The translations under genes and the position numbers were made by a program. 64,000 nt of DNA, taken from Sphingobacteriales bacterium 44-61 (lineage in GTDB: Bacteria; Bacteroidota; Bacteroidia; Chitinophagales; Chitinophagaceae). The stretch lies in the NCBI GenBank assembly GCA_001898405.1, contig MKTW01000009.1, positions 124,001-188,000 of the forward strand, in the 5' to 3' direction. Shown here in pieces: positions 26,514 through 34,919 of the stretch. Position 1 is the first letter of the stretch. Every line of letters begins with the position of its first letter. Below the pieces are notes generated by a model. That model was given only the letters and a program-made list of their open reading frames with translations. It was not told the DNA's origin and did not search any database.

Positions 26514-27338
26514 TTACTCTTCATTTACCAGGAACGTAACCGGTTGTCTGCGATAGGCTTTTACTTGTCGCCCATTCTGAAAAGCAGGTTCCCACTTGGT
26601 GGCTTTTTTCAAAACACGTATTGCCTCATTTTCCATTCCATAGCCAAGGGAAGTTAATGGACGGATATCACTTACAGAGCCATCGACGTCTACTACAAAT
26701 TGGATCATTACTGTGTACCTTCCCGGAGATGCACCATTTTCTACAGGAACATCCCCATTCAAATATCTGAGGAGAAATTTTTCCCAGTTGCCAAGAAATT
26801 TTGCTTCTACTTCTACCCGCTCAAATGGCCCTTCCGGTTCTTTGGTTTCCTTTTGCTGGATGATGCCCGTTCCTGCGCCTACCGGCTGTGTTTCGGTTGG
26901 TATCCCGGTATCATCCACGCCATCTGATTGCGTAGTGGATATCTTTGCGGTACTTAGTGTTTCCTGGTCTGGCGGAGGCGATTGAACATCCTTGTCATCC
27001 GCAATTACCATTTGGGTAAAAATTTCTGAACGTACTGGTTGTGGTGCAGGTTGCGGTTTTTGCTCAGGGGGGATGATAGGCTCTGGTTTTTTATCTTCAT
27101 CGAGCGGGTTGATAACTACAGCGGTGATTTTTTCAGGAATTCTTTCTTTTCCCGGGTGAAGTTTGTTGCCCAATGCAATGCTGGTAAATGTTATACTAGC
27201 TAATGCCCCGGTTATCAGCAATGCTTTTCTTATCCGCTGATTATAGAATCTGCGTAATTCATAAGCTCCATAATCTTTGTTCCGATTATCAAAAACAAGA
27301 TCGAGCAGGTCGGCGGTTAAAATGTTTTTGCTATCCAT
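26514..27338 (-). CDS. TonB-like energy transducer
   Basis: This 274-residue protein (ATG at 27338, MDSKNILTADLL) has a short cytoplasmic N terminus with the Bacteroidota TonB signature NRNKDYGAYELR and one membrane helix (ALLITGALASITFTSIAL). A periplasmic Pro/Glu/Lys-rich linker (KPEPIIPPEQKPQPAPQP) leads to a C-terminal TonB_C domain (about 195-274: YTVMIQFVVDVDGSVSDI, ALRVLKKATKWEPAFQNGR, VTFLVNEE). TonB passes proton-motive energy from ExbBD to outer-membrane receptors. exbD occurs at 45.4 kb; no exbB is in the window. Confidence 0.9.
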   Translation of the reverse strand: MDSKNILTADLLDLVFDNRNKDYGAYELRRFYNQRIRKALLITGALASITFTSIALGNKLHPGKERIPEKITAVVINPLDEDKKPEPIIPPEQKPQPAPQPVRSEIFTQMVIADDKDVQSPPPDQETLSTAKISTTQSDGVDDTGIPTETQPVGAGTGIIQQKETKEPEGPFERVEVEAKFLGNWEKFLLRYLNGDVPVENGASPGRYTVMIQFVVDVDGSVSDIRPLTSLGYGMENEAIRVLKKATKWEPAFQNGRQVKAYRRQPVTFLVNEE

Positions 27339-27456
27339 GGTAGAGGTTTTAGTTAACCATGAGATAGCGGCCAATTAAGAATTCCACACGGTTTTGACGC
27401 TTGAAAAAATATAGTTCAAAACTGTATGGAATGAAGCATTGAAGGCATCCTTCAAA

Positions 27457-29319
27457 CTACCGGCCCATATACACCATTAGTATTTGTACATCACTGGGGT
27501 TGATGCCGGAGATACGGCTTGCCTGGCCAAGTGTTCTTGGCTTCACTCGGTTTAATTTTTCGCGGGCCTCATTTCCCAAAGCCTGGATCTTTTTGTAGTC
27601 AAATGTTTCGGGAATTTCCAGATCTTCCAATTGGCTCATTCGACTTACCAGCTCTTTTTCTTTATTGATGTATACATCATATTTTACCTGGATGGAAGCT
27701 TGTTCCAATTGTTCTTTGGTAAAGCCTTTTAATGATTCAGTCAGTTTGGGTAATGCATTTATCAACTGATCAAGTTCAACATCCGGGCGGAGAAGAATTT
27801 TTTCCGCTTTTTGTTTTTCTATAATGGGGGAGGATTTGAGTTCTTGAAGAAACCCATTTATCTCTCCGGGTTCTACGCTGGTATCTTTCAGAATTTGTTT
27901 GATGGTAACTACTGCATCTTTTTTTGCAATCACTGTGTCCATTCTTTCTTGAGAAGCGAGACCGAGACGATAGCTTAACTCTGTGAGACGGAGATCTGCA
28001 TTGTCCTGGCGAAGCAAAGTACGGAACTCCGCCCTGGAAGTAAACATCCGGTAAGGTTCCTCAGTTCCTTTACTGATCAGGTCGTCGATCAACACACCAA
28101 TATATGCTTCACTTCTTTTCAGGATCACGGGTTCAAGATCACGCACTTTCTGATGGGCGTTCATTCCTGCCATCAATCCCTGGCAGGCAGCTTCTTCATA
28201 CCCGGTGGTCCCATTGATCTGGCCGGCAAAGAAAAGATTTGATATAAGTTTTGTTTCTAATGTATGCTTGAGTTGAGTGGGTGGGAAATAATCATATTCA
28301 ATCGCATAGCCAGGGCGGAAAATGCGGACATTCTCAAAACCGGGAATTATACGAAGTGCTTCGTATTGTACGTCTTCGGGTAAAGAGGTAGAAAAGCCAT
28401 TTACATAGATCTCAACTGTATTCCATCCTTCTGGCTCAATGAAAAGCTGATGACGTTCACGTTCTGCAAAGCGATTGATTTTGTCTTCAATACTTGGGCA
28501 ATAGCGGGGACCTACACCATCGATCCTTCCCGCGAACATTGGACTGCGATCAAACCCGGTTTTCAGAATATCATGAACCGCCTGATTGGTATAAGTGATC
28601 CAGCAACTTCTTTGTTGGGTTGGTTTTGGAACATTGGTATAAGAGAACCCACCTATTTCTTCATCACCCGGTTGCTCTTCCATTTTTGAATAATCCAGGC
28701 TTCTCCCGTCTACTCGCGGGGGCGTACCGGTTTTTAAACGATCGCTTTCAAAACCCAGGCTGACCAGTTGTTCTGTGATCCCGGTTGCAGCTTTTTCGGC
28801 AGCCCGTCCTCCCCCAAAGTTCTTTTCTCCAATATGTATGATCCCATTGAGAAAAGTGCCATTGGTCAGCACCACCGCCTTTGCCTTTATCTCATGACCG
28901 AGCCCTGTTATTACGCCGCAGGCCCTTCCATCTTTTACAATCAATCCCTTCACCATATCCTGGTAAAAATCCACGTTCGGAGTTTTCTCCAGCATTTCCC
29001 TCCAGGTGGCAGCAAATAGCATGCGATCGCTTTGTGCCCTGGGGCTCCACATAGCGGGTCCTTTAGAGCGGTTAAGCATCCGGAACTGGATCATGGACAA
29101 ATCAGTAACTATTCCTGAATACCCGCCAAGGGCGTCCACTTCCCGCACGATCTGCCCCTTGGCAATTCCTCCCATTGCAGGATTGCAGCTCATTTGAGCA
29201 ATGGTCTGCATATTCATTGTTACCAGCAGCACCTTAGAACCCAAGTTGGCTGCTGAGGCAGCAGCCTCGCATCCCGCATGGCCAGCTCCTACTACTATTA
29301 TATCATAATCTGGAAACAT
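27457..29319 (-). CDS. mnmG: tRNA uridine-5-carboxymethylaminomethyl modification enzyme MnmG (GidA)
   Basis: MnmG with MnmE installs the cmnm5 group on wobble U34 of several tRNAs, using FAD. From the ATG at 29319 (MFPDYDIIVVGAGHAGCEAA) the protein has 620 residues, the family norm. It shows the FAD-binding VVGAGHAGCEAA, the conserved cysteine block SCNPAMGGIAKGQIVREVD, RLKTGTPPRVDGRSLD and the C-terminal helical domain ending LGQASRISGINPSDVQILM. A further in-frame ATG at 29403 would add 28 unconserved residues and run through a parS-like site, so I reject it. Confidence 0.95.
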   Translation of the reverse strand: MFPDYDIIVVGAGHAGCEAAASAANLGSKVLLVTMNMQTIAQMSCNPAMGGIAKGQIVREVDALGGYSGIVTDLSMIQFRMLNRSKGPAMWSPRAQSDRMLFAATWREMLEKTPNVDFYQDMVKGLIVKDGRACGVITGLGHEIKAKAVVLTNGTFLNGIIHIGEKNFGGGRAAEKAATGITEQLVSLGFESDRLKTGTPPRVDGRSLDYSKMEEQPGDEEIGGFSYTNVPKPTQQRSCWITYTNQAVHDILKTGFDRSPMFAGRIDGVGPRYCPSIEDKINRFAERERHQLFIEPEGWNTVEIYVNGFSTSLPEDVQYEALRIIPGFENVRIFRPGYAIEYDYFPPTQLKHTLETKLISNLFFAGQINGTTGYEEAACQGLMAGMNAHQKVRDLEPVILKRSEAYIGVLIDDLISKGTEEPYRMFTSRAEFRTLLRQDNADLRLTELSYRLGLASQERMDTVIAKKDAVVTIKQILKDTSVEPGEINGFLQELKSSPIIEKQKAEKILLRPDVELDQLINALPKLTESLKGFTKEQLEQASIQVKYDVYINKEKELVSRMSQLEDLEIPETFDYKKIQALGNEAREKLNRVKPRTLGQASRISGINPSDVQILMVYMGR

Positions 29320-29386
29320 CGGCGCAAAGTTACTGCAAACTTGAGGATAGCAAGGACCGGCCTTCAGAAGTGTTTCCCAATTCTTA

Positions 29387-29402
29387 TGTTCCACGGGGAA
29401 CA
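29387..29402. other. parS-like site 1
   Basis: TGTTCCACGGGGAACA is a 16-bp near-palindrome close to the ParB-binding consensus TGTTNCACGTGAAACA, just upstream of mnmG (gidA). A sister site lies at 29905-29920. The variant core (CCCGTGG on the other strand) is shared by both. Confidence 0.55.
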
Positions 29403-29970
29403 TTTCAAATCCCTATGATGAAATATTACCTGCAGGCCTATTTGCGAGCAATAGCGCTTAAACTGAAGTGAAGCGGAGGCTGTTTCTCTCATGAAAGACC
29501 TGGAACAAGATGTTCTCCCCTGTGCAATAGATTTAAACGAAACTAAATCTGATAACTAATATTAAGGTTGTGCCTCGCTTCATAAGAGAAAGCCTGAATT
29601 GCCCTTTCATAGAATCTACTTGAGAGCGTATTCAAAGGAAATCCAGAGGCCTTTTGCCAAATGGCTAGATCATAGCTCAGGAAGCAAGAGTTTGCTCAAT
29701 AAATAAAGCCAGGCGCTTATGTTTTATAAGAAGCTACCTGCAAACTCGGTGGAAGATTTGGTGTAAGTACGAGAGCAACCCCTTTAAAATAGCGGTTATC
29801 CTGGTGATAGCACAAGAAGTCCAGGGCAAAGTAGAAGCAATCAGTTGGGGGAGGACATTAAATGATACTCTTTTGATCAGAATAGGGCTGAAGCATCCCA
29901 ATAATGTTCCACGGGAAACATTCCAATGTGTTCAGGTTTCAGTACCGGGCAGAAAATAGGTGAAGACGGC
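29403..29970. other. Gene-free spacer between mnmG and ybeY
   Basis: These 568 bases contain no convincing frame or RNA gene on either strand; the longest plus-strand frame near the left end has 18 codons. They are bracketed by the two parS-like sites. Part may be a decayed gene. Confidence 0.5.
29905..29920. other. parS-like site 2
   Basis: TGTTCCACGGGAAACA differs from TGTTNCACGTGAAACA only at position 10 and matches site 1 in 15 of 16 positions. It lies 50 bp past the 3' end of ybeY, about 20 kb from the putative oriC. Confidence 0.6.
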
Positions 29971-30387
29971 TTAATTAAAATACAGGTTGAGGTAATAGTC
30001 TTCTCTTCTTCTCATTTCCTGTTCCTGGGCTGCTGTTTTATCCTTATACCCGCAAAGATGAAGCACTCCATGGAAAATTATCCGGTGAAGCTCTTTATAA
30101 TAGGGGGCGCCTACCTGCCGGGCATTATCCTTTACCCGATCCACACTGATATATACTTCCGCTTCAACCGGGGTGCCTGGTACTGATAATTCGAAGGTGA
30201 TAATATCCGTGTAGTAGTCATGCTGAAGAAACTGGCGGTTAATCTCCAGTACCCGCTTATCCGTACAGAAAATATAATTGATACCCGATACCTTTTTTTT
30301 CTCCTTCTTAAAAATGGTTAGGATAAAAGATTTCAATTGCTCCCTTTGCCGGAGGCTTACAGGAGTTTCGTAAAAAAAATTAACCAT
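29971..30387 (-). CDS. ybeY: Endoribonuclease YbeY (16S rRNA maturation)
   Basis: YbeY is a metal-dependent RNase for 16S rRNA 3' processing and ribosome quality control. From the ATG at 30387 (MVNFFYETPVSLRQ) it has 138 residues. The metal signature is HGVLHLCGYKD: two histidines are present and the usual third histidine (GYDH) is an aspartate, a common variant in Bacteroidota. INYIFCTDKRVLEINRQFLQHDYYTDIITF is the typical central block. An ATG at 30408 is a close alternative. The gene lies upstream of mnmG in the same direction, across the spacer. Confidence 0.92.
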   Translation of the reverse strand: MVNFFYETPVSLRQREQLKSFILTIFKKEKKKVSGINYIFCTDKRVLEINRQFLQHDYYTDIITFELSVPGTPVEAEVYISVDRVKDNARQVGAPYYKELHRIIFHGVLHLCGYKDKTAAQEQEMRRREDYYLNLYFN

Positions 30388-30446
30388 GGACTTAGTAGAT
30401 GACTGCATATTTTCAAAATTCGTAAACAAAGCAGACAATACAATGT

Positions 30447-30454
30447 TAGTTTTG
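30447..30454 (+). promoter_or_regulatory. -7 element upstream of feoA-like gene
   Basis: TAGTTTTG matches TAnnTTTG exactly and lies 18 bases before the ATG at 30473. No -33 TTG is visible at the usual distance. Confidence 0.45.
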
Positions 30455-30472
30455 CCGGATTGAGGTACGAAC

Positions 30473-30703
30473 ATGAATAAAAAATTATCAGAACTGAAGC
30501 CCGGCCAAAAAGCCATCATCCGCGAGTTTGGATCCCAGGAAATACATCTTAAGCTAATGGAAATGGGCTGCCTTCCCGGAGAAGAAATATCACTTGAGCA
30601 AGTTGCCCCAATGGGTGATCCGGTGTCTGTACAAGTGGCTGGTTATACCCTCAGCCTCCGCCTGGATGAAGCCGAACATATCCTTGTAGATATAATTAAT
30701 TGA
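30473..30703 (+). CDS. FeoA-domain protein
   Basis: A 76-residue SH3-like FeoA protein: KLSELKPGQKAIIREF, then LKLMEMGCLPGEEISLEQVAPMGDPVSVQV, the family core. FeoA helps FeoB in ferrous iron uptake. A feoB gene exists at 34.9-37.0 kb on the opposite strand, so the two are not in one operon as in many bacteria. The stop is 13 bp before nadD, so feoA and nadD are probably co-transcribed. Confidence 0.88.
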   Translation: MNKKLSELKPGQKAIIREFGSQEIHLKLMEMGCLPGEEISLEQVAPMGDPVSVQVAGYTLSLRLDEAEHILVDIIN

Positions 30704-30716
30704 AAATCAATATATT

Positions 30717-31298
30717 ATGAGGATAGGTCTATACTTTGGCTCCTTTAATCCCATTCATATCGGCCACCTTATCATTGCCAACCACCTTCTCAATGAAACT
30801 CCCCTTGAAAAAATCTGGTTTATCCTTTCCCCGCAGAACCCGTTTAAAATAAACCATTCCCTCTTGAACGAATATGACCGGCTTCATCTCCTGCAAACAG
30901 CAACAGCCGATGACCCCCGTATCAAAGTTTCCGATATCGAATTCTCTCTACCCAAACCATCTTATACCAGCGTCACTCTTGCCCATCTGAGCGAACGGTA
31001 CCCCGAACACGAGTTTTCGATCGTCATGGGAAGCGATAGTTTTCAGAACCTGCATAAATGGAAAAATTATGAAGCGATCATTGACAACTATTCCATGTAT
31101 GTTTACAAACGCCCGGAGTTTCCGGTGGAGAATACCATCGGAGCAAAACTGGTAGAGCTGGATGCGCCATTGCTCCAGATATCTGCTACCAGCATCAGGG
31201 AAATGATTCGCGATGGAAAATCCATCCGCTATATGGTTCCGGAAAATGTGATTGCTGAAATTGAAAAGGGAGGGTATTATAAATCCAGGAAAATATAA
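30717..31298 (+). CDS. nadD: Nicotinate-nucleotide adenylyltransferase
   Basis: NadD makes deamido-NAD from nicotinate mononucleotide and ATP. The 193-residue protein has the nucleotidyltransferase motif LYFGSFNPIHIGHL (HxGH) at the N terminus, IMGSDSFQNLHKWKNYE in the middle, and the closing ISATSIREMIRDGKSIRYMV (ISxTxxR). Standard length. With nadA at 9.7 kb it belongs to de novo NAD synthesis. Confidence 0.95.
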   Translation: MRIGLYFGSFNPIHIGHLIIANHLLNETPLEKIWFILSPQNPFKINHSLLNEYDRLHLLQTATADDPRIKVSDIEFSLPKPSYTSVTLAHLSERYPEHEFSIVMGSDSFQNLHKWKNYEAIIDNYSMYVYKRPEFPVENTIGAKLVELDAPLLQISATSIREMIRDGKSIRYMVPENVIAEIEKGGYYKSRKI

Positions 31299-31327
31299 GG
31301 AGCCTAAAAAAATAAATCCTTTGTGGT

Positions 31328-31370
31328 CTTTGTGTCTTCGTGAGAGTTTATATCGCACGAAGACACAAAG
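31328..31370. repeat. 15-bp inverted repeat between convergent nadD and chrA
   Basis: CTTTGTGTCTTCGTG (31328-31342) is the exact reverse complement of 31356-31370, with a 13-nt loop. Similar 'ctttgtgtcttcgtg' strings are familiar from Bacteroidota intergenic regions. It may serve as a bidirectional terminator, but no T-run follows. Confidence 0.55.
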
Positions 31371-31395
31371 AAAAGCTGTGAGGAAATAACAGGAA

Positions 31396-32634
31396 TTAAA
31401 AGAAATACCCCAGCAACAAACAAGCTGCCACTATCACCGGTGCAGGAAGCCGGGTATAACAAAGCAAAAGCGTTGTCCCCACTATCACCCCTACATTTAT
31501 TACACTTACAGTTTTTGCTTCTATCAGTGAAATATCCTTCATGATAAAAAATGTAGAACCGATCATAATCCCTATCACGGACGCATTGATCCCTTCGAGG
31601 GAGCGGTGAATAACAGCATATTTTTTCAGGTTATGCCAGATGGGAAAAAAGAATAGCACCAGCAAAGCACTGGGTAAAAAAATGGCAATTGATCCGATCA
31701 GGCACCCCAATACCTGCATCTCTGTACCCATATCTTTTAGCGCCATACCCCCTGTAAACGAAGCAATGGAAAAAACCGGTCCGGGTACGGCCCGCACGAT
31801 CCCCATTCCGGTATACATTTCTCCTTTATCAATTTGTACCACATTGGGGTTTTTTTGTTTGATCGCTTCCGGCCTTACGCTGAACTGTTCATACATCATC
31901 GGCATCAGCACCTGTCCTCCTCCGAAAACGATACTTCCCATACGATAGGTATTCTCAAAAAGATTGATAGGCTTCCGGTGAGGCCAATCTTCCTTCCTCG
32001 CTTTTTCACTAAGAAAGCCTGCTGCAATGAAAATGATACCAAACAACCAGAAATTCCACCACTTGATCTTGCGCGGCACCCGCTCCACCTGCGGGATCCG
32101 CTTTTTGCTTAGATTGGTAGCAACACCTCCTGCAACGATCAGTACAGGAAATATGACCGGAAGCTTGAAGAAAAAATAAGTGGCCGCTGTTCCTACAAAC
32201 ATGATCACCCAGGTGATCGTATTCTTAATGGCATGCGGAAAAGCTTTTATACAGGCAAACACCAGGAAGCCTGCAGCCATAGGCGGAATGAATTTGAAAA
32301 TATCTGTGTGCAGCGCTTTGCTGTCTATATAAGGAAGAAGAAAAGATAATGCCCCCATAAAAAGGCATGCAGGAAAGATCCAAACCAGCAGGGAAACGAC
32401 AGCCAGCGGAATGCCTCCAACCTTGTACCCGATCAGTGTAACTGTTTGTGTGGAAGATGCCCCTGGCAGCAGATTGCAGAAGGCATTATACTCTATCAAC
32501 TCCTCTTCGGTAACATACTTTGTTTGCCTGACGAATGTTTTCAACATCATGGCAATATGTGCCTGCGGTCCGCCAAATGCAGTAACACTCTGCAACAACA
32601 CTGCCTTTAGAAAAGATAAATGGCGAAGCGGCAT
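31396..32634 (-). CDS. Chromate transporter family protein (two-domain ChrA)
   Basis: A 412-residue membrane protein with two homologous CHR halves. The first half starts [23 protein letters not shown], then [22 protein letters not shown]. The second half has the matching [20 protein letters not shown] and [18 protein letters not shown]. About ten hydrophobic segments are visible. CHR proteins are linked to chromate/sulfate transport; the natural substrate is uncertain. It is convergent with nadD and divergent from the amidohydrolase. Confidence 0.88.
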   Translation of the reverse strand: MPLRHLSFLKAVLLQSVTAFGGPQAHIAMMLKTFVRQTKYVTEEELIEYNAFCNLLPGASSTQTVTLIGYKVGGIPLAVVSLLVWIFPACLFMGALSFLLPYIDSKALHTDIFKFIPPMAAGFLVFACIKAFPHAIKNTITWVIMFVGTAATYFFFKLPVIFPVLIVAGGVATNLSKKRIPQVERVPRKIKWWNFWLFGIIFIAAGFLSEKARKEDWPHRKPINLFENTYRMGSIVFGGGQVLMPMMYEQFSVRPEAIKQKNPNVVQIDKGEMYTGMGIVRAVPGPVFSIASFTGGMALKDMGTEMQVLGCLIGSIAIFLPSALLVLFFFPIWHNLKKYAVIHRSLEGINASVIGIMIGSTFFIMKDISLIEAKTVSVINVGVIVGTTLLLCYTRLPAPVIVAACLLLGYFF

Positions 32635-32733
32635 CGTTTAAAAATAAAATTGAAAGATGGGGAGTTGCCTTAATACCTGCGGTTGAAGATAGCGATAAAA
32701 TGCTTTTTATGTTATATTCATAAAAATTTTCGG

Positions 32734-34023
32734 ATGAAATATACTCTGCTGACGACGACCCTGCTTTCCTTCTCGGCCATCCTGAATGCCCAGCTCAAAC
32801 AAAAGATCGAAACGGCCATCAACCGTATAGAACCGCAATGTATTGCCTGGAGACAGGAAATACATAAGCACCCGGAATTGGGCAATCGTGAAGTGAACAC
32901 CGCAAAACTTGTGGCAGATCATTTGAGAAAACTCGGGATTGAAGTAAAGGAAGGCGTAGCCAAAACAGGAGTGGTAGGAATTTTACGTGGTGGCAAGCCT
33001 GGCCCTTGCGTGGCATTGCGTGCAGATATGGACGCATTGCCGGTAACCGAAAGAGTGAATATTCCCTATGCGTCTAAAGAGAAGGCAATGTATAACGGCC
33101 AGGAAGTGGGAGTGATGCATGCTTGCGGACATGATACACATGTGGCCATGCTGATGAGCACAGCAGAAGTGCTGGCCGGTATAAAAAATGAACTGAAAGG
33201 AACAGTAAAATTCATCTTCCAGCCCGCAGAGGAAGGCGCACCTGAAGGGGAAGAAGGCGGAGCCGCGCTGATGGTGAAAGAAGGCGTAATGGAAAACCCC
33301 AAAGTGGATGCTGTGTTTGGGATGCATATTGAATCAGCAATTGAAGAAGGTACAATTGAATATAAGTCCGGTTCATTCATGGCCGCTGCGGATTTTTTTA
33401 CTATTAAGGTAAAAGGCAAACCAAGTCATGGTTCACAACCCTGGCTCGGCATCGATCCCATTGCTGCTTCCGCACAGATCATCCAGGGATTGCAGAATAT
33501 TGTAAGCCGGCAATCGGAACTTACCAAAGCACCGGTAGTGATTACCGTGGGCAAGATCCAAAGCGGGGTCAGAAATAATATTATTCCTGAAGAGGCGATC
33601 ATGCTGGGAACCATCCGCACACTCGACAGCGATATGCAGAAAAAAGTGCACGAGCAATTCCGGCACACCATTAAAACAATTGGCGATGCTTCAGGTGTAA
33701 GTACCGAAGTGATCATTGATACCAAAACCCTGGTTACTTATAATGAACCGGCATTGGTGAAGAAAATGCTTCCTTCTCTCGAAACAGCCATCGGCGCAAA
33801 AAATGTAAAAGAACGGGAATGGGTAACAGGCGCTGAAGACTTTTCTTATTATGGTACCAAAGCCCCGGCATTTTTCCTTTATCTCGGAGGAATGCCAAAA
33901 GGGAATGATCCTAAAACAGCACCACCGCATCATACCGCCGATTTCTTTGTAACAGACAGTGCAATGAAAACTGGTATACAGGCATTTTGCCAGCTGGTAA
34001 CCGATTATATGGGCATGAAATAA
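32734..34023 (+). CDS. Secreted M20D amidohydrolase
   Basis: The 429-residue protein (ATG at 32734) has a signal peptide (MKYTLLTTTLLSFSAILNAQ). The M20D dinuclear metal site is visible: MHACGHDTHVAML, PAEEGAPEGEEGGA, GMHIES and the late histidine in APPHHTADFFVTD. The dimerisation 'lid' domain sits around KPSHGSQPWLGIDPI. Relatives hydrolyse N-acyl amino acids (hippurate, IAA conjugates). The ATG lies 5 bp upstream of a second exported-hydrolase gene's region and the pair is co-directional (gap 5 bp), indicating an operon. Confidence 0.9.
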   Translation: MKYTLLTTTLLSFSAILNAQLKQKIETAINRIEPQCIAWRQEIHKHPELGNREVNTAKLVADHLRKLGIEVKEGVAKTGVVGILRGGKPGPCVALRADMDALPVTERVNIPYASKEKAMYNGQEVGVMHACGHDTHVAMLMSTAEVLAGIKNELKGTVKFIFQPAEEGAPEGEEGGAALMVKEGVMENPKVDAVFGMHIESAIEEGTIEYKSGSFMAAADFFTIKVKGKPSHGSQPWLGIDPIAASAQIIQGLQNIVSRQSELTKAPVVITVGKIQSGVRNNIIPEEAIMLGTIRTLDSDMQKKVHEQFRHTIKTIGDASGVSTEVIIDTKTLVTYNEPALVKKMLPSLETAIGAKNVKEREWVTGAEDFSYYGTKAPAFFLYLGGMPKGNDPKTAPPHHTADFFVTDSAMKTGIQAFCQLVTDYMGMK

Positions 34024-34028
34024 TTGAT

Positions 34029-34919
34029 ATGAAAAAAACATCCTTGCTTTTATTGCTTTGTTCTTGCTTTCTGGCATCTTTTGCACAGAAAACCGACAAA
34101 AAGCTTGAAGCAGAATTAAGAAAAGCAATCACCGGTTTCAATGGCGCGATTGGCATTTATGTAAAAAATATAAAAACAGGAGAAACCGTCGCCATCAACG
34201 CGGACACTGTTTTTCCAACAGCCAGCATTGTAAAAGTTCCCATTATGATGGGTGTTATGGATAAAATGCAGAAAGGCGAACTGCATTATGATTCAACACA
34301 TATTTATAAAGACTCCCTGCTGTATGAAGGGGAAGATATCCTGGGATCTTTTAAAGACGGGGAAAAAATAGCCCTGAAAAAGATCATCATGCTGATGCTT
34401 ACCACCAGTGATAACACGGCCAGCCTGTGGCTGCAAAAACTGGCAGGCACCGGCACCCGCATCAACGCGTTGATGGATAGTCTCGGCTACATAAATACGA
34501 GGGTCAACTCCCGCACACCAGGTCGTGAAGAGATCCGGAAAATTTATGGCTGGGGGCAAACTTCTCCAGCTGAAATGGGCCGGCTGTTTGAACAGATCTA
34601 TCAAAACAAATTATTTACTCCTGCAGCCTGTGAAAGAATAATGCGTTGTCTCGGCCGTAATTTCTGGGATGAAGATGAAGCCATCTCTATGACCCCACCT
34701 TATATTGAAGTGTTCAGCAAAAATGGTTGTGTAGATGCTTCGCGTAATGAAGCCCTGCTTGTAAATGCTCCCAACAGACCCTATATCTTTTGCATCTTCA
34801 CTAAAAATAATAAAGACACCAGTTGGACCCATGCAAATGAGGCATGGACGCTGACCAGGAAAATTTCTTCTTTGTTGTGGGATTATTTTGAACCGAAGGA
34901 TAAATGGGTGAAGCCTTAA
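34029..34919 (+). CDS. Class A beta-lactamase-like serine hydrolase
   Basis: This 296-residue exported protein has a signal peptide (MKKTSLLLLLCSCFLASFAQ). Penicilloyl-serine-transferase motifs are present: TASIVKVP (SxxK, S66/K69) and TTSDNTAS (SDN, 127-129). The third motif reads KNG (FSKNGCVD) instead of KTG/KSG. No ExxLN omega-loop glutamate is recognisable before QTSPAEM. It may therefore be a D,D-peptidase-like or altered hydrolase rather than an efficient beta-lactamase. It follows the M20 amidohydrolase by 5 bp and tail-overlaps feoB by 4 bp. Confidence 0.82.
   Translation: MKKTSLLLLLCSCFLASFAQKTDKKLEAELRKAITGFNGAIGIYVKNIKTGETVAINADTVFPTASIVKVPIMMGVMDKMQKGELHYDSTHIYKDSLLYEGEDILGSFKDGEKIALKKIIMLMLTTSDNTASLWLQKLAGTGTRINALMDSLGYINTRVNSRTPGREEIRKIYGWGQTSPAEMGRLFEQIYQNKLFTPAACERIMRCLGRNFWDEDEAISMTPPYIEVFSKNGCVDASRNEALLVNAPNRPYIFCIFTKNNKDTSWTHANEAWTLTRKISSLLWDYFEPKDKWVKP

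Noticed and set aside
29320-29403. 28-residue N-terminal extension of MnmG
   Set aside because: Unconserved, and it overlaps a parS-like site; the FAD-binding N terminus MFPDYDIIVVGAGHAG begins at 29319.
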